Shown: positions 24,701 to 39,700 of the stretch, piece by piece
Position numbering within the stretch: position 1 is the first letter of the stretch
Layout of the letters: each line of letters begins with the position of its first letter
Source: Haliclystus octoradiatus
Taxonomy: Eukaryota; Cnidaria; Staurozoa; Stauromedusae; Haliclystidae
Direction: 5' to 3'
NCBI GenBank assembly: GCA_916610825.1
Contig: OU744451.1
Location: forward strand, 21,415,482 to 21,479,481
DNA: 64,000 nucleotides
Made by a program: the position numbers and the translations under genes
The notes under the pieces: generated by a model
What the model was told of the DNA's origin: nothing
Database searches by the model: none
The model's input: the letters and a program-made list of their open reading frames with translations, nothing else

Positions 24701-27700
24701 AGCAATGCGTGTTCTGTTCAAAATCGGCTGTCATAGATCCAAAGCACCCTGACAGAACTGTGATATGTGCCGTACGAACTATCCCAAGCAAAAACAAACT
24801 CCTTGAACATTGCTTTACGAGGAATGATAAGTGGTCACAAGAAGTTGAGACTGAGACAAAAAATGCACAAGAAGAGGAAGGAAGAGTAGTTCTAGCAGCT
24901 GCAAAAATTATACGTGAAGAACTGAGAGAGGTTAAGTATGATCTCACATCATACCCAACTAATGCAGATATTGGAAACGTCGATAAAGGTATGACTTGGA
25001 TACCTAAGCATCTTCAAACTGTATTGAAAGTTTTAATGCCTTCAACAGCAAGAAAACAAAACAGCATTGGACATGCTATTTTGCAGGCAGCTCGACCTCG
25101 GTCAATAATATCTCCTACTTTATTTGGAGTAGGTGTAGAGCTAGACCATGTGTTTGGCTCAAAATGGCTCGTCGATGAACTATATCAACTTGGCTTCTCT
25201 GTTAGCTATCATGAAGTAACCAGGTACAAACAATCAGTTATTCAAAAATGAATCCCTTGACAGTTTATTGACAGAATACATACCAGGGGCATTTGTTCAA
25301 TGGGTAGCAGATAATGTGGACCATAATATTGCAACATTAGATGGAAAGGGAACATTTCATGGCATGGGTATTATCGCTGCTTCAAGTACTAAAAATAACG
25401 AGATTCCAAAATCAGTTGAATGTCACAGCATGTGCATTTCGCGATTGTAAAGACCTTGTCAATTTTCAAACTTGGTTTTATAACCACGAGCCATTTGATG
25501 GTAATGAGAAAAGTCTTAGTTCTTTGGCATCTGGATTGACAGCATCGGATGGTGACGGCGTGAATTGCGACAATGCAGAACAAGTTGGATTAATGATACA
25601 ACAAAAATTAGATGGATTGACCTTAAACGAAGCATCAATTAAAAGGAAAGATCATGTTAGAACATTAGAAACTCTTCAGCCTGGTGTAACTGTTGAGAAA
25701 TCGAAAATCACCCTTAATCCAACAATTCTGTTTACTAGACTCGTTGCACTGGGCCAACGAGAGGAAGATATGGTTTCTGATTTTGAATACGAGCTGACCC
25801 CTTATCCAACTTCACTGTTCAAAGGTATTATGATGAGAAAAATGAGAGTGAAATGGCTTAAACATGTATACAGAGTGAAATGGCTTAAACATGTCACTTA
25901 TGCAGACATAGCTACTCAATATGTAACTTATGTACGTAGGCAGTATGGACTATGCTGTATTGTCTTCGATGGATATGGTAATGGAGCATCAATAAAAGAT
26001 CAAGAGCACCAGAGAAGGAAAACGAAGACGTTGGCAGATATACAGCTAAAAGAGAATATGGAAGCTTCAAACAACCAGCAAGCATTCTTGAGCAACACGT
26101 TCAACAAGAAGCAATTTATATCTCTCCTCTGCTGGTCCTATTGATTCATCATTGGCAAAACGATATGGAGGATATATATTTCAGATCAGAGGCAAGGAAA
26201 AAACAAGAAAACATATGGAAAATCAGCGATATCATCAACTCCATTGGCACCACATCCAAATATCATACTCTATTCATGCATGCTTGGTCTGGTTGTGATA
26301 CTACATCTGCCACTTTTGGTCATGGAAAAACTGTTTTACTTAAAAAGCTTATTCAATCAAGTTGGCTACAAAACTTGTAAAATAATTTTTATAGAGAAGA
26401 TGCTACTTCTCATGATATTAGTAAAGCAGGTGCACAAATTTTCCTTACACTGTATGGGGGTAAATCAATGTCTTCCTTGAAGAAACTTCGGCACAAGAAA
26501 TTCGTGGAAATTATAACATCTGGTAATTCTGTACTTGATCCTCAGAAATTACCACCTATAGATCGTGCAGCAGATTTCCACAGCCTAAGAGTACATCTTC
26601 AGTTAATCATCTAGAAAAACTCGACGAAGCTGCTCTGGACCCAACGCAATGGGGATGGAAGAAAGAGAATTCAAATTTGGTACCAATCATGACAGACCTT
26701 CAAGCAGCACCTAATCATCTTTTAAAATTTATACGCTGCAAGTGCAAAATGTCCTCTAAAAACCCTTGCGCTAATAATATTTGTTCCTGCCGCAAAAATG
26801 GATTGAAATGTGTAACTGCTTGCGGTGATTGCATGGGAGAAAGCTGCTGCAATTCAGATACTGCAATCGTAGATGCAGATAAAGAGAGCAACAACATAAA
26901 TATTGATACTGAAGAGGATATACTTAGCATTGATAATTGCTGAAATGATTGTAAACTTGGGTATTTTCAAACATGAACATTGGACAATTACAGGGAACTT
27001 ATTGAGACATTTATTTAACTTTGCAATATATAAAAAATACATGTTGATAGAAGTGACAGTTTTGTTATTATAAAGTAATATATATAGAATATGTCTTTAC
27101 ATTATATACATCGCAATAGCCTTCCCGCATCAAGCTCGTAGTAAAATAAAGTATCATTCACGTTGTCTTTATATCTATTTTTGTTGACTATCTTAAATAG
27201 TCTTTATATACTATCTAATTGTTAAATTCATATTCTATTTCATCAAAAGTATTTTCAACATTACAAATCTTCTTTTGGACATCTGTTAGCCATATATCTA
27301 CATTTGTTAAAACGGAATTCCCAATATCAAATGTTTAGCGATGACGTCATTATCTTAAAAGGGATGAAAACTTAAATCTTCTCTAGAATTTTTTGCCCAA
27401 AGCGGATTTTTGCGGATTTTGGATATGTTGTTGCAGAGACTGATGTGGGTAGAATAAAAAAAATTCCAGCTTTATACCATTTTTTTCTAGGTCAAAATCT
27501 CTATGTACCAGACTAAAATCACAATGTGATCTTTATTGTATATAGTTGACGAAAGTATATATATATTCTGTTTACAAATTACGGACTTTAGTCAAAATGA
27601 CAAAGAATTATTATTAGTCTGCAGAATTATTGTATTTGGAAACTTTTTATCAGTGCTATAGAAAAGAATTCAAGCTTTTATTATATGGCTTACCTTCACG

Positions 27701-30700
27701 AGTTATTAAATTTTCATCACATGAGCCATCAACTCCATCTAACGATACAATATTTCTTTTAAGGCATGGCATATAGTTAGCAAGGTTTTCTTCATTTCTT
27801 TCCACTAATATTCTATCTAATATATCACAAACTGTTTCATTAGATTGAATTTTCTCAGAATCCAATCCAATTTCTTGTTTTGGAGCATACATAGCAGTGA
27901 AAAATGTACAAATTTCATTATTCTGACATTTTGTAACTTGCCCCATTCCAAATTCATGACTACTTGCAGATAGCATTTGCGTGAATTGCATTGGTGTAGA
28001 TGATGTTTCCTTGGAATTACTGCAAATTTCTTTGTACCTACAGGATGCAAGTTGGTATGCAAGAAATACAGCATTTTCAAAGCAGAAAACAATGAAATAT
28101 TATTGAGTTGCTCTAAATTCATGATAGTTTGCTGTTGATTTTCAAATCAACATTTCAGGAAGAAGCGCTATGCTATCTTTAATTTGCTTGATAGCACACT
28201 CTGTTCCTGTTACATATTCATCTTCATATTTAATCAAATGTCGAATTCCTTATCAGCATTCAATATATAAACTTTTTTGCCCGGAGGGTTTAATCACGTA
28301 TGACAGCAATACAGGGACGACTCAGTCTTCCACAGTTTGTATTTTATATTTGGTGTTAGGGACGACTCAGTCTTCCACAGTTTGTATTTTATATTTGGTG
28401 TATAGATATTTATGGATACCAAATTCTAATGAAATATATCTTTGGAATAAACATGGTCATATTATTTCAAATTTCTAAAATCATGCCGTTTTTTATCAGA
28501 ATGTAACCTGCCCTACACAGAGCCATCTATTTACAAGAGTTGGGACACTTCTGCCATTTTTGTATCTTTTTGCCTGGACCCGAGCACGTTTTTAACAGAG
28601 CGCATGTGCAGGAGAATGTTGTGTGTTTTTTCAGCCATATTGTATTGTAATTTTTCGCGCGTTTCACTTGAAATAATTAAGAGCCTGTTTTCAAAAGAAC
28701 AAAGATGGCATCCAAAAATCACGTGACTGACATCTGTCCAATTGGAGACGATAGCGGCACATGAAAGCGTGTCCTAACTCTTGTAAATAGATGGCTCTGG
28801 CGCTACAAACATAATCATTTACAAAATGACATGACAATTGTTTCACGAATTGTGTCTGTGGCACAGGCTAGAAATTGAATGAAAACCAAATATGACAGTA
28901 AATACATTTGCAAAAGTTTTCAAAACTGTGATTTTCTTCTCTGCACAATTTTATGGCTTTATATAGGACTTGGCTTTTTTTGAAATTGGTACGCCCCTCA
29001 AAGTATTCTAGCAAGTTATATCTTTGTATGATCATTGGGGGAGGATTCGAGAATTATTAGGAATTCGAGAATAATATATTTTATATAAACTTACCAAGCT
29101 TTTGTTGCAGCAATAGGAGATACACCTGTCGTATTACTTGAACATTGAATTGCAGAATTAACACCAATTGTACTGTTAACAATCATGAGATCAGGAACAT
29201 CATATGTTATAACCATTGCTTCGGCTAGCTCTTGTGCTTCGTGTGATAATCTCTTACTTAGCGTTAGTGGTGCTACATCGTGTATTGATCGTAGAATATT
29301 ATGAGCAGTAAGTCCAATTTCATCAAAAGGCTTGGTATCTTTCAAGATTTAAAGATATAATTTCGTTAAAATAGTTATAATGATTTCACACTTACGTATT
29401 TGGAATTTGATATGTGCTGTTTGTATATTTGCATATTAAGTACTATAAATTTCAATGTGCCCAAATCAACTATTAAGTTTGTTATAATTATTTCTGCATT
29501 AATAACTTTTTTTTTATGTTGCAGTACCTAAAATATCATCTTTACCTTCTTGAATATTCCTGTAACTTTTTAATTTGTTTCATAGTGTATTATTATCAGT
29601 AGACCTACTTTAGGGATTTCTGTTGGAGAAAAACTCCTGCTGATGGTATCATCCTCTTGTAAAAGCGACAGTCTTGTTGCTTTCGTTTGCAATGTTTTAT
29701 AGTCGGTTTTTCAATATATACAACTATATTTCTGGAGTCCGGGTCTGGGATTAAAATATTTTTCATTTTTTTCCGCTTACGGCTCTTAGGCCTGGTTCAT
29801 ACGCCATTCTGTACATGTGCCGATCCTATTATGCGCTTGCCAAAAATCAAAGATCGAGTTCAGAACGGCGTATGAAACGAATAAGAACGCCTTCAATAAT
29901 TGGATCGTGTTCAGGCGTTCCGAACGCCTGCTAACCCGTTCTGAACGAAATCCTTGACCCGTTCATGCATGAAATCCTTGGAACGGCGTCTGAAACTAAA
30001 TTGTTTATGTTGTCGATCTGAAGGCGTTCTCAATCGGAATAGGGTCGGCACATGTACAGAACGGCGTATGAACCAGGCCTTACTATTTCATGAATTTATT
30101 CGATCACGTGAATTATATATGTTCTTTCTTTGTGAATTGATAGAAAGCTTAATCATCAACATCCTAGCGCGTGGTTATATCATTAATAAGAATAATTAAT
30201 TAGACACTAAAATTTCAAGTTTTTGCAATCCAAACAAAGTTCGAATATTTCTACATTGATACCGTAAAATCTCATGAGAATTTGGAGAAGACACACTTTA
30301 AAAATGGCATGTCCCGTATCTCCAGTGCACGGAAGTGCCTGCCAGGGCTTAGCTTGTATGGATTTCTCTATGTTTACATTGGTTGCCATGACCTGGGATG
30401 CTATAACAATAGTAATGATGGTTATATGCTTCCATTTAATAAGATCGAATTCATCGGTCAATTGATCATCAACAGCAACGATGACCCAAACAAAATTTGA
30501 AAACGATTTTATCATTTGAACAAGTGAAAGTGAAATTGAAAACATTACGAGAAATCAAAGGGAGAAAAACCCTCTCTCTTGCCGAGTTGTGGTAACATAA
30601 TTCAAGAAGATCAATTTACAATCGAGGAGGATCGTAAACAAAGCTTACCAAGAAGATATATGCTAATCTTAAGATCAGGGCCCGACAAAGGTGGGGATCC

Positions 30701-33700
30701 TGGAATCCTAGATCCCGGAACGCTAGACATAATTCAGAAGAAAGTTGATGTTTTTAATGATTTTCTGGTCAAGCTTCGACAAGTAAATTCAGAAGAAAAA
30801 GTTGAAATGCCCGTAGGATTCCAGAAGGCTTTTGTTGGACCCTGCTTACGGTAACTTGCCCTCACCTAGCTTTCTTTTATTTGCCTTCTTATTCCATGTT
30901 TTAGATCTCATCACGGGTCTGCTGACTGTTATTTCTGGTATAAAGTCACCCAATGACATTAATTCATCCAAGTTATCACATAGACTGACATTAAATCTTC
31001 CTTTGAAAACATTTTCTTCATATTTCCCCACAGAATTACCTTTGGGTTGGTACATTGCTACTATATAAGTGCATGTTGTATTACCCATTGCTCGAACTGC
31101 TTTCCCAATACCAAGTCTTTTACTATCTAGCCAAATGACCTGCTCAAAAGCAGTCGTTGTGTTGTCATCAGTAGGTTTGAAGTTATACCCAGAAGTGCAT
31201 ACTTGACCATACCTATATGTTTATCAAATATAATTACACTTGAAAGAAGATGATTTAAAAGTTTTAGTGAATCAATATATCCGGTAAATGCCGTTTTTCT
31301 GATCTAAATGTGACACAAAGTCACCATAACTTTAATGAATTGAAATTTCAGCTTTCCATTGAATCCCGGATTGAAATAAATGAAAAACAATGAATCGTTT
31401 TTGGTGTATGCATGACTCATGAATGTGTATACACATATATAGTAAGACTATATATAGTCTATGTATAGTAAGACTGCTGGCAACAATATTGAAAATGAAC
31501 TTATGAAATCGATAAACGTTTCTCAACGCTACCGCGAAATCTTTATAAAGAAATGCTGTTTTTAATAGATAGGTGACAAAACCAACGCTTGCGATACATT
31601 AATATAGACGGTAAACATCTGCGAATTAGACATATCGCTCTTGATATTTCGCTATAACACCCGAAATCAATGCAAGACATATATTTTATTACATACCATT
31701 CTTTCATGATGGTTTTTGCTAATGATCCAGTATCTGTATCACAATATTTTGCATGGTTTTCCCCTATTGAATCTGACTCATCAATACTATCCGCAAGTTG
31801 ATCTGCTTCTTTAGCAGCTACGGTTGAAAGTTGGCGATCAAGCACCATGGGAGAAGCGGAATGCAACGCTCTTAAGTAATTATGGATATCAAGAAATTCT
31901 TCAGATAGGTAATCGATCACTAAAAAAATAATGTAGGTGATAATAAAAGTTATGTTTATCTAATGGCAGATAATATAGGGCTCTATATCTGACAGAGTGG
32001 TAAATAATAATAATATTTGGTGAGAGAGTAAAAAAATACACTTTCTTTGCCGGAATAATCGTAATTATCAAATGTGAACTATGTAGGAAGCTGTCTGTGG
32101 CTTAATGGGTCTTTAATGGTGCTATTATTTAATATTCATGATGATCAAAATGAATTGTATTGGGTTGGGCTCAAGTATGCAATGCCTTTTGCTGTGATGT
32201 GAAAATGCTATTCTTTACATTTTGCTTTGCATTCTACACTACACGTCCCTCTACTTATTGCCTGTATGCCGAAATCGCATTAAATATGAATTTCGCTTTT
32301 ACAATGAGATTCTTACTTCTTTTTTGTCTTCTTTGATGTAATTTGATCTTGTTTGATTTTATATCTCCTGCGTGAATAGCCTTCTTTTGATGCTGCTTAA
32401 AGTGCATTGCTTGTTCCTTCCTGTGAATATAGAGAACGCGAAAACCCTTGCATCTATCTGTATGTAATGTAATTTAATACTAAAACTTCGTTCAAAGGAC
32501 AAAATTCGAGCTATTTATTGGCAAACATTGACACACACTTGATTTGATCGTATCTGTGGACAACACCGACAACGTATCTAAGCTCTTCCGGAGTCTCAAC
32601 TGCTTTCATTGTCTAATATTTCCCAAGGGAAACCAAATATTTGGGAATAAAATCTGCATATATTCAAGTGAAATGAATGTTTGTGATTTGTTTAATAATA
32701 CGATTAGATAACGATTGAACAGACAAAATAGACAAAACTGATAAAAGAAAATGAATAAATATAGACAACATAATTTAATGGCCATGAAAAAGAGGCACAT
32801 CGACCAGTTCACTAACAACAAACGAGAAATCCACATCGTAAACGAGGCCGCGAGTGGGTCTAAATTTCGATGGCCCACGAACAAAAGTGATGTAATCATT
32901 TTAATAATCAATCAATTATCTCTCATCAAGTTCACCACAACACTGATTTGTTCTCTAATTTAATGGGTCATTGATTTTTCATTAAATACAATTGGAATGA
33001 AATTCTTACGAATATCATTTCAAAATATGAAGCGAAGATTCCAACATAATTGGTTTTCAAACATGTTTGCAATATTAAAGATATAGTAAAAATTACATCT
33101 AAATATAGCAAGTCCCAAGTTGTAGCTTTTTTTAATTTCTCAAGTTGAATTTTCAATTACAGAGCATAAATTTAATTTTATTTTATGAAAACATATTTAA
33201 TCTGTCGCAGCTCGTTGCCATTTTGAAAACACATGTTCTAGCTTTTTGGTTGAAACCGTGTAGGGGTCTTTATCCACACACGTGCGGGTAGACCTATACC
33301 TGCACTCTTTTAGTGGTTACCATGGAATCTCCTGGGTTTTCTTGACATAACTGCTAAACACGTGGTACAAATCCACCAATCGTGACTTGAGTTTCTTTCA
33401 AGTGATTATTAATGTGTAATACTATACGTAAAGCTGGAAGGCTACACGTAAAGCCTAAGAGGCCCAGGAAGCTACATTTCCACGGTGAAAATATGACTAG
33501 CGATACTAATTTTGCGGTTAATATCTTCTTATAAATTTGATAAAAAGGAAGCAATTTTTACCATGATTATCGTTAGTTTGTGCGCTGAAGGTCTGATCAC
33601 ACTTGAATATTATTGAACTAATAGTTTGAAGCGTTATACATAATTCTAGCAGTAATAACATATACGTGGAAATTAATTTCACAGGAAAAAGCAGAAATGT

Positions 33701-36700
33701 TATTTAGCTCCTGCATATAGTCTTATACGTTTCCACATTTCAATTACTGCACCATGGCAGGGGATAAGCAAGAAGCAAAATATTGATCATCTGCAGAGAT
33801 TACAAGAAGGAAGATCGAGGCTACCCTCTCTTTTGATTATATTGAAGTTGCGTTTGTAACATGCTAAGCATGTTAGAGACATAGCATCTCATCAGCTACC
33901 TTACACACATAAACTAGAATCCGATTTCTTATTTTCTTTCTACTCTATTTCAGTATTTCGTACTCTACAAGAACATAAAATCGAGTACTTGATACGGTAT
34001 TGCCCTCTACCACTCTTCTGTTTCTAAAGAAGTGACTCATTTTGCTAAGATCAATGATTGTAAATGTCAACGACAAGTCGACCTTCGGGGAACTTGAACC
34101 ACAGTCGATCAGCTATGATCAGATCCAAAATCTGGGTGCTCTGCCATCTAAGCTTATTCTCCCAAGAACACGTGGCAACCCCATAGTGGCATATGCATCG
34201 AATCCATTCATCAATCTTAATTAATTACTAGTATAGATTAGCTAACAATGTCAATTTATCGTATTTGTAACAAATCACAGCAAAAAATACAGGATATCAC
34301 AACGTCTGACCAATACATCTTCTCTCTTCACGTATATATAAATACAAATTGAATAGATACAAATTTATATAGTATAGAAAAGCTATTGTTAAAAAACACA
34401 GCTACAAAGAAGTTAAACAAACATTAAGTATTCTTTAGTATCTGATTGCTGGTTGAGTGTTTGCTTGATCCACCTGTTTACAAGCATTTCATCATCATCA
34501 AAGTCAGATTGATTGTTCTGGATAATTTAGCCATGCAAATGATGAAGGTGAGAGCAAACACTCAATAGACCATTGTTTCCTAATTATCAATTAATTAGTA
34601 ATAATGTCAACAAATATTATACATTTTTTTTGCGGTTTCTCTGAATGTGACATTTGTACGATTATCTGTAGAGGATGAAATGGAGAAACAGCAGGCAATG
34701 ATGTTAAAAGCAATTTTGAATTTATATGTCACCATTTAAATGAATATTTTAACATCGTGCTGATAACTGCATAATGTTCTTTCTTGTACGTTCTTTTACG
34801 TTCTTGATTTCTCCATTTCATCCTTCATGTAATTGTACTCATCTTCTGCCGTGCGTTATACTCTAATGTGGAATAATAAATCAAATTACTAAGTATATAC
34901 TACTATAACTATGATAAATAAGTAAGAAAATAATTATATAATATAATAAAAACTATTATTATTATTTTTCCACTATTTCTATTTCTACAAACTATTTCTC
35001 CAGCTATTTCTATATATCTTCCAGTAGTACTTTACAATGCATCTTAACATATAAAAGAGAGCCACTTCAAGCGTATGTACCCTAATAGCACTCCCAACTC
35101 TCTATAAAAATGTTCGAAAATAGTTTCATTTGAATCACCATGTTATGATCAGAGTTTTTATTTCGCTTTTTATTTCATTTTCGTTTTGTACTCTTCGTAT
35201 CGAAACAAAATGTATTTTTTCATTTTTTGGCCTTTGCGGCATTATGTCATCGTTGCTATTGATTGCGGAAGATCTCTCAGTGGATCTACCAAATCAATCT
35301 TGACCGCTCAGTAAATTATGGTGAAATCGCACGTGCTCTTTCCAATCGGACGACTTTTTATTTGAAGCTGCAAGTTCACGGTTTTTGGTAGTTTGTAAGC
35401 GCGAACGCGGAGAAGCTATCGAATGATTCAAACTCAATGTTTAATGTAATATCTGAGGTAATTTTACCTCTGCTCAGAGTAACCCAGCAATGCGGGAACC
35501 TGATTGCTAATACCAATAAAATATAGTGAGTCAACAAAGAGAAATATCTATTTTCGCTACTTCGCCTGATTAAGCTTGCTTCTAATTTCATAATATCTCT
35601 TTTTTGGCTTAATTTTTATTAAATTTCAAAGCTCCTACCATTCTACGCAGAAAACAAGCGCAGATAACTTGACCTTATTCATCGATCAAATTATAGTTAT
35701 AAAGTCGATAGAATATTACCGATTTTCTAAAAAATGCGATCTATTTTATCTTGAGATTTCCTCGCGTGTTTAACGCAAGTTTTCTAGATGAATTATAATA
35801 GATACAACAGAACATACAACAGAACAGAATCATGACAACATATATTCACAGACATACCATCTATCTGAAATAGCTTTCTCTTCCTTCATACTATGCTTCT
35901 CAATTACACCATCACGTTTTGTGGAATGTTTGATGTGTCCATCTGATTGAGCTGAAGTTTGAAATCGAGGTAGTCCACCAATCGAAAAATCGATTGAGGA
36001 TGATATGAATCTCATTTGATCTGAAATAATTAGAATTAATATATATATAATCAATTAAATAAACCGTCCGAAGAGCGTCTTTACGCGAAACTCAGAGTAA
36101 CGGAGTAAACTCGTGATCTTTGATCTACTATTTATATTGCTCTGCTTTTAGCATTGAGCACTCAAATTGATGTTTTGCCCACACAATTACTTTATACATA
36201 TATATATATATAATAGGCCGCCATTCTATGGTATGGTATAAATCTATGTGGGCAGACTACCCGGCGATAGCTCAGAATGATAGCATGAGATATTTTTTTG
36301 ATATGTATTTACAATCCAATAAATATCTCAAGTATAGCAACGATTTATAAAACAATATTTAGCTGAAGATGAGTTAAATTTATTGAAAAGCAAGGTAAAT
36401 GAGTTATTGGTTGTTGTTCCTATTATGTCAATGGAGTTCCTTCTCGATGGCAATTCCTAGGCAATACGTAGTCTTTGAATGAAATTGCATTAAACAGGTA
36501 CAAATTAGTAAACACTGAATTGCTATGGTTGTTGGTAATTGGATTTGATATAAAAACACATCGTTTAGAATAATTCATGTTAATTACTACCAGAAAGCGG
36601 TCTCAGGATGTATAGCTTGTCGAGAGAATTTTTTCTATCTTTGAAATCGAACCCATGGCTTTTCACACTTATAAAAACAAGGGAGTACGTTACAGCCCTA

Positions 36701-39700
36701 CTGAAAGCACATGGATTGTGCATAATTGTATACAGAAAATAATTGCATCATATATATATATATATATAACTAGTTAAGTGAACCCGCTGGGTGAAATTTG
36801 AAAATAAAAAAATAGATAATTTAATTGCTAGAAGTTGGCCCAAATGATAAATAAACAATAGAACTGAACGTCAGTAGGGTGTGAAAGATATTGCGTGACG
36901 AACATGAGAATGTAATTCGTTCTTTCTATGGAACCCCAAGAGAAATCCTAATAAAAAAAATACACTTCGGGTCGTCAATTGAAGGAATATAAAGATATAA
37001 ACATAAAACATGCATGGCATATGTTGCCGCAAAAAATTATAAGATACCCAACGGAAAGTATGTATTTGATACATTCATGAGAAGCGTGAATCTCAAATAC
37101 AGTAGATACAAACAGACATATATCCACGTTTATATACAGTAGTAGATTACATTTCTATTTCTTCAAATTTGTTATACCTTTTTTATCTCGAATTGTATCT
37201 CTCATTAAATTTCTCGATATTTTTTTGTCACAATTTTCCTTTTTGAAATGTCCTTCTCTTATGTTACGTTTATACTTGCCAACAATATTTCCGACCGGGA
37301 AAAAGCAGAACGTAAACAACCAACACGTTTTCTTATCAATTTTTGTTGAACGTGCATACATTCCAAATCTTTGAGTTGACTTCCAAATGATTTGAGTGAA
37401 ATGCTGTGAGTTGGAATCGTCTTCTTTTTTGAAATCGTATCCATTCCGACAGCTTTCCTTATACCTATAGAACACCGTAAGAAAAAGCTACAAGATTCAA
37501 CAAATTTAGGTGGCTAAATTCAACAAATTTTGTTAGCAAACAGAATTATATTCCAATGAAATGTTTTGCCTGGAATTGTAATTCAAATTTGTTCTATAAA
37601 AAACTGTAGCTGGAGTTTGAATGAATGATAAGTATACGGAATAGGTTAGCAACATTTCTATGCGAGTTTTCTAATTTCCTCCGAAACTGACCGTATGATA
37701 AATAACAATTGATGGTGTAAGACTGTAGGGTGAACGCTTCATTTAAATATGACTTGAGTTCTTTCTTCAATCACTGTATTCGTGTGACTCGCACAACTCT
37801 CATTCACAACATTTCTTTTACTATGGTTTAACATTAGCAGCTACTCACAATAATAATGATTACAATGTCTTACAGCAACCACAATCGTTCAGAAACACCA
37901 TAACTACATACACGACATCAAATATCAACACTTTATACAACATAAAAACAATATATATATTAATACATACAGATGGTAAACAAATGAAAAACGGATAGAA
38001 CAATCGAGTAAATACCTACCAATATTCAAGTACTTCATTGGCAGTGAAATGCCTGTGTGCATTATCAGAGCAATTAACAGATGTAAATATACCACCTTCT
38101 GTACCATTCGCAGGTTTTTCCTTTGTTGTTTTGAATGTTTCCATGGCACTCTTCGAGATGTTAAAAGCCAACATATTTAAGGTTAGATCAATCTGTAATG
38201 GAGGTGATAGATGGATTTTACGAAGAAGGTTGATAGTGTAAGCCCCATTGATTTGTATATCTTCCATATCTAAACAAGAGGAAACAGAATATATTAAAAA
38301 AAAACGATTAGTATACTAATTCATACGGTTTCGAGGAGTTCAATTCGCGATATATTTGCTTTTTCCTACTGGCTCGTGCAAATTTAAGACTTGTTTGAAA
38401 ATGTGTAAGTGAAAATTAACCCAGATTGAAAGAAAAACCATATGATTTCCTTTTGTTCATACACAGTATCTACAAACATCTTCATGAAAATCACAAATAC
38501 CATGGAACAATGTTTCCGAGAGAGAAAAAAGAGAGTGATGTGTTGCCTCAATTAATGTGTTGCCTCCCTACACCAAGCTATTGATATTGCATAGCGGCAA
38601 TAAGATGGACAAATCTACATAAATAAAATGTGAACTTAATTCTACATTCACAGATAATAAATTTTTATCGAAGCACTGATACAATTGCCCTTGAATTGTA
38701 TTCAACCTACTATATGAAAGATTTCATTTTGAGAGATTTTTAAAAATTTCCTTGCTGTTATATGCATTAATTATCAAATTTAAGGACTGTTGTAAACACG
38801 ATGAAAATAAATATTTATAGGATTGTTGACATCATTATTTCTCTATTGTCAAGACACAATAATTCATGCAGCATTTCATTCAATTGAATGATCTTCGTAA
38901 CAATTGAATCGAGTATTGGTTATTCTCAATTGGAGATGAGATGTTTACATCAGTTCAACAATATTCCATCGGAGATATAGCCCACGATTCATTATCATTC
39001 GGGTCCACAATAACTATGCATGTTGCCACAAAAAAATATGTCATTACTGTGTTGGGAATTATATAGAAGGAATCTTACTGTTGGTATGTAGTGAGCCTCG
39101 CTTTGAAATACCTGTGAATATAAGATGCAATGTGACTAGATCATATAAGAGTAAATTTTTCTCTAATGTTAGTAACGTGTGAGTGCTGGAAATTATAATT
39201 AATAAAGTTTATCGTGTATTAAAAGGGACAAAAGTAGGGGATCCCAATGGGTAACCTCAATATTTTTGTTGACTATAAGGGCTGGACTTTCAAATATTAA
39301 AGATTACCTTCTTCAAAATTCTTAAAAAATATTGACGGTATTCTTTTTATAAAGATTTATTAAGGTATGCCTATTCTTTGACATTTTGAAAATTTTGAAA
39401 AATTTTAGTTTTTCTTGGTCAAACTTTATTGGCATTTGTTTTTTAAGGTATAACTAGTCCTTCACAAGAACATTTTCGGGTATCATTTTCATGATCTGAA
39501 ACTTTTTTACGGCCAATCTTCCAAAGTCCTATTTGAACAAAACCCGTCGAAACGCAATGTAAGTTGCCCTCGTGAGGGATCCCTTCACGAGGTGCAATTT
39601 TTATGAAAAATAGAGTTTAAATGATATGTACAATATCACAATCTAAGATAGGATTCCATTGTACCGGATAGAAATCGTACTGGATAAGATTGCATGCATT

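Larger units (their letters stand above)
31920..37177 (-). other. Long intron between CAP modules 6 and 7
   Basis: Holds an R1 repeat copy (about 32850-33412), a short SINE S1 (34035-34155), small inverted repeats around 34450-34575 and 34672-34820, the orphan CAP half exon (35858-36020) and (TA)n tracts near 36196 and 36750. I looked for a C-exon of a lost module (YxExC or HFTQxxW on the minus strand) and found none. Confidence 0.6.

Noticed and set aside
24693-24947. Minus-strand open frame opposite the transposon gene
   Set aside because: It is the reverse of a clearly conserved plus-strand coding segment and has no motif of its own.
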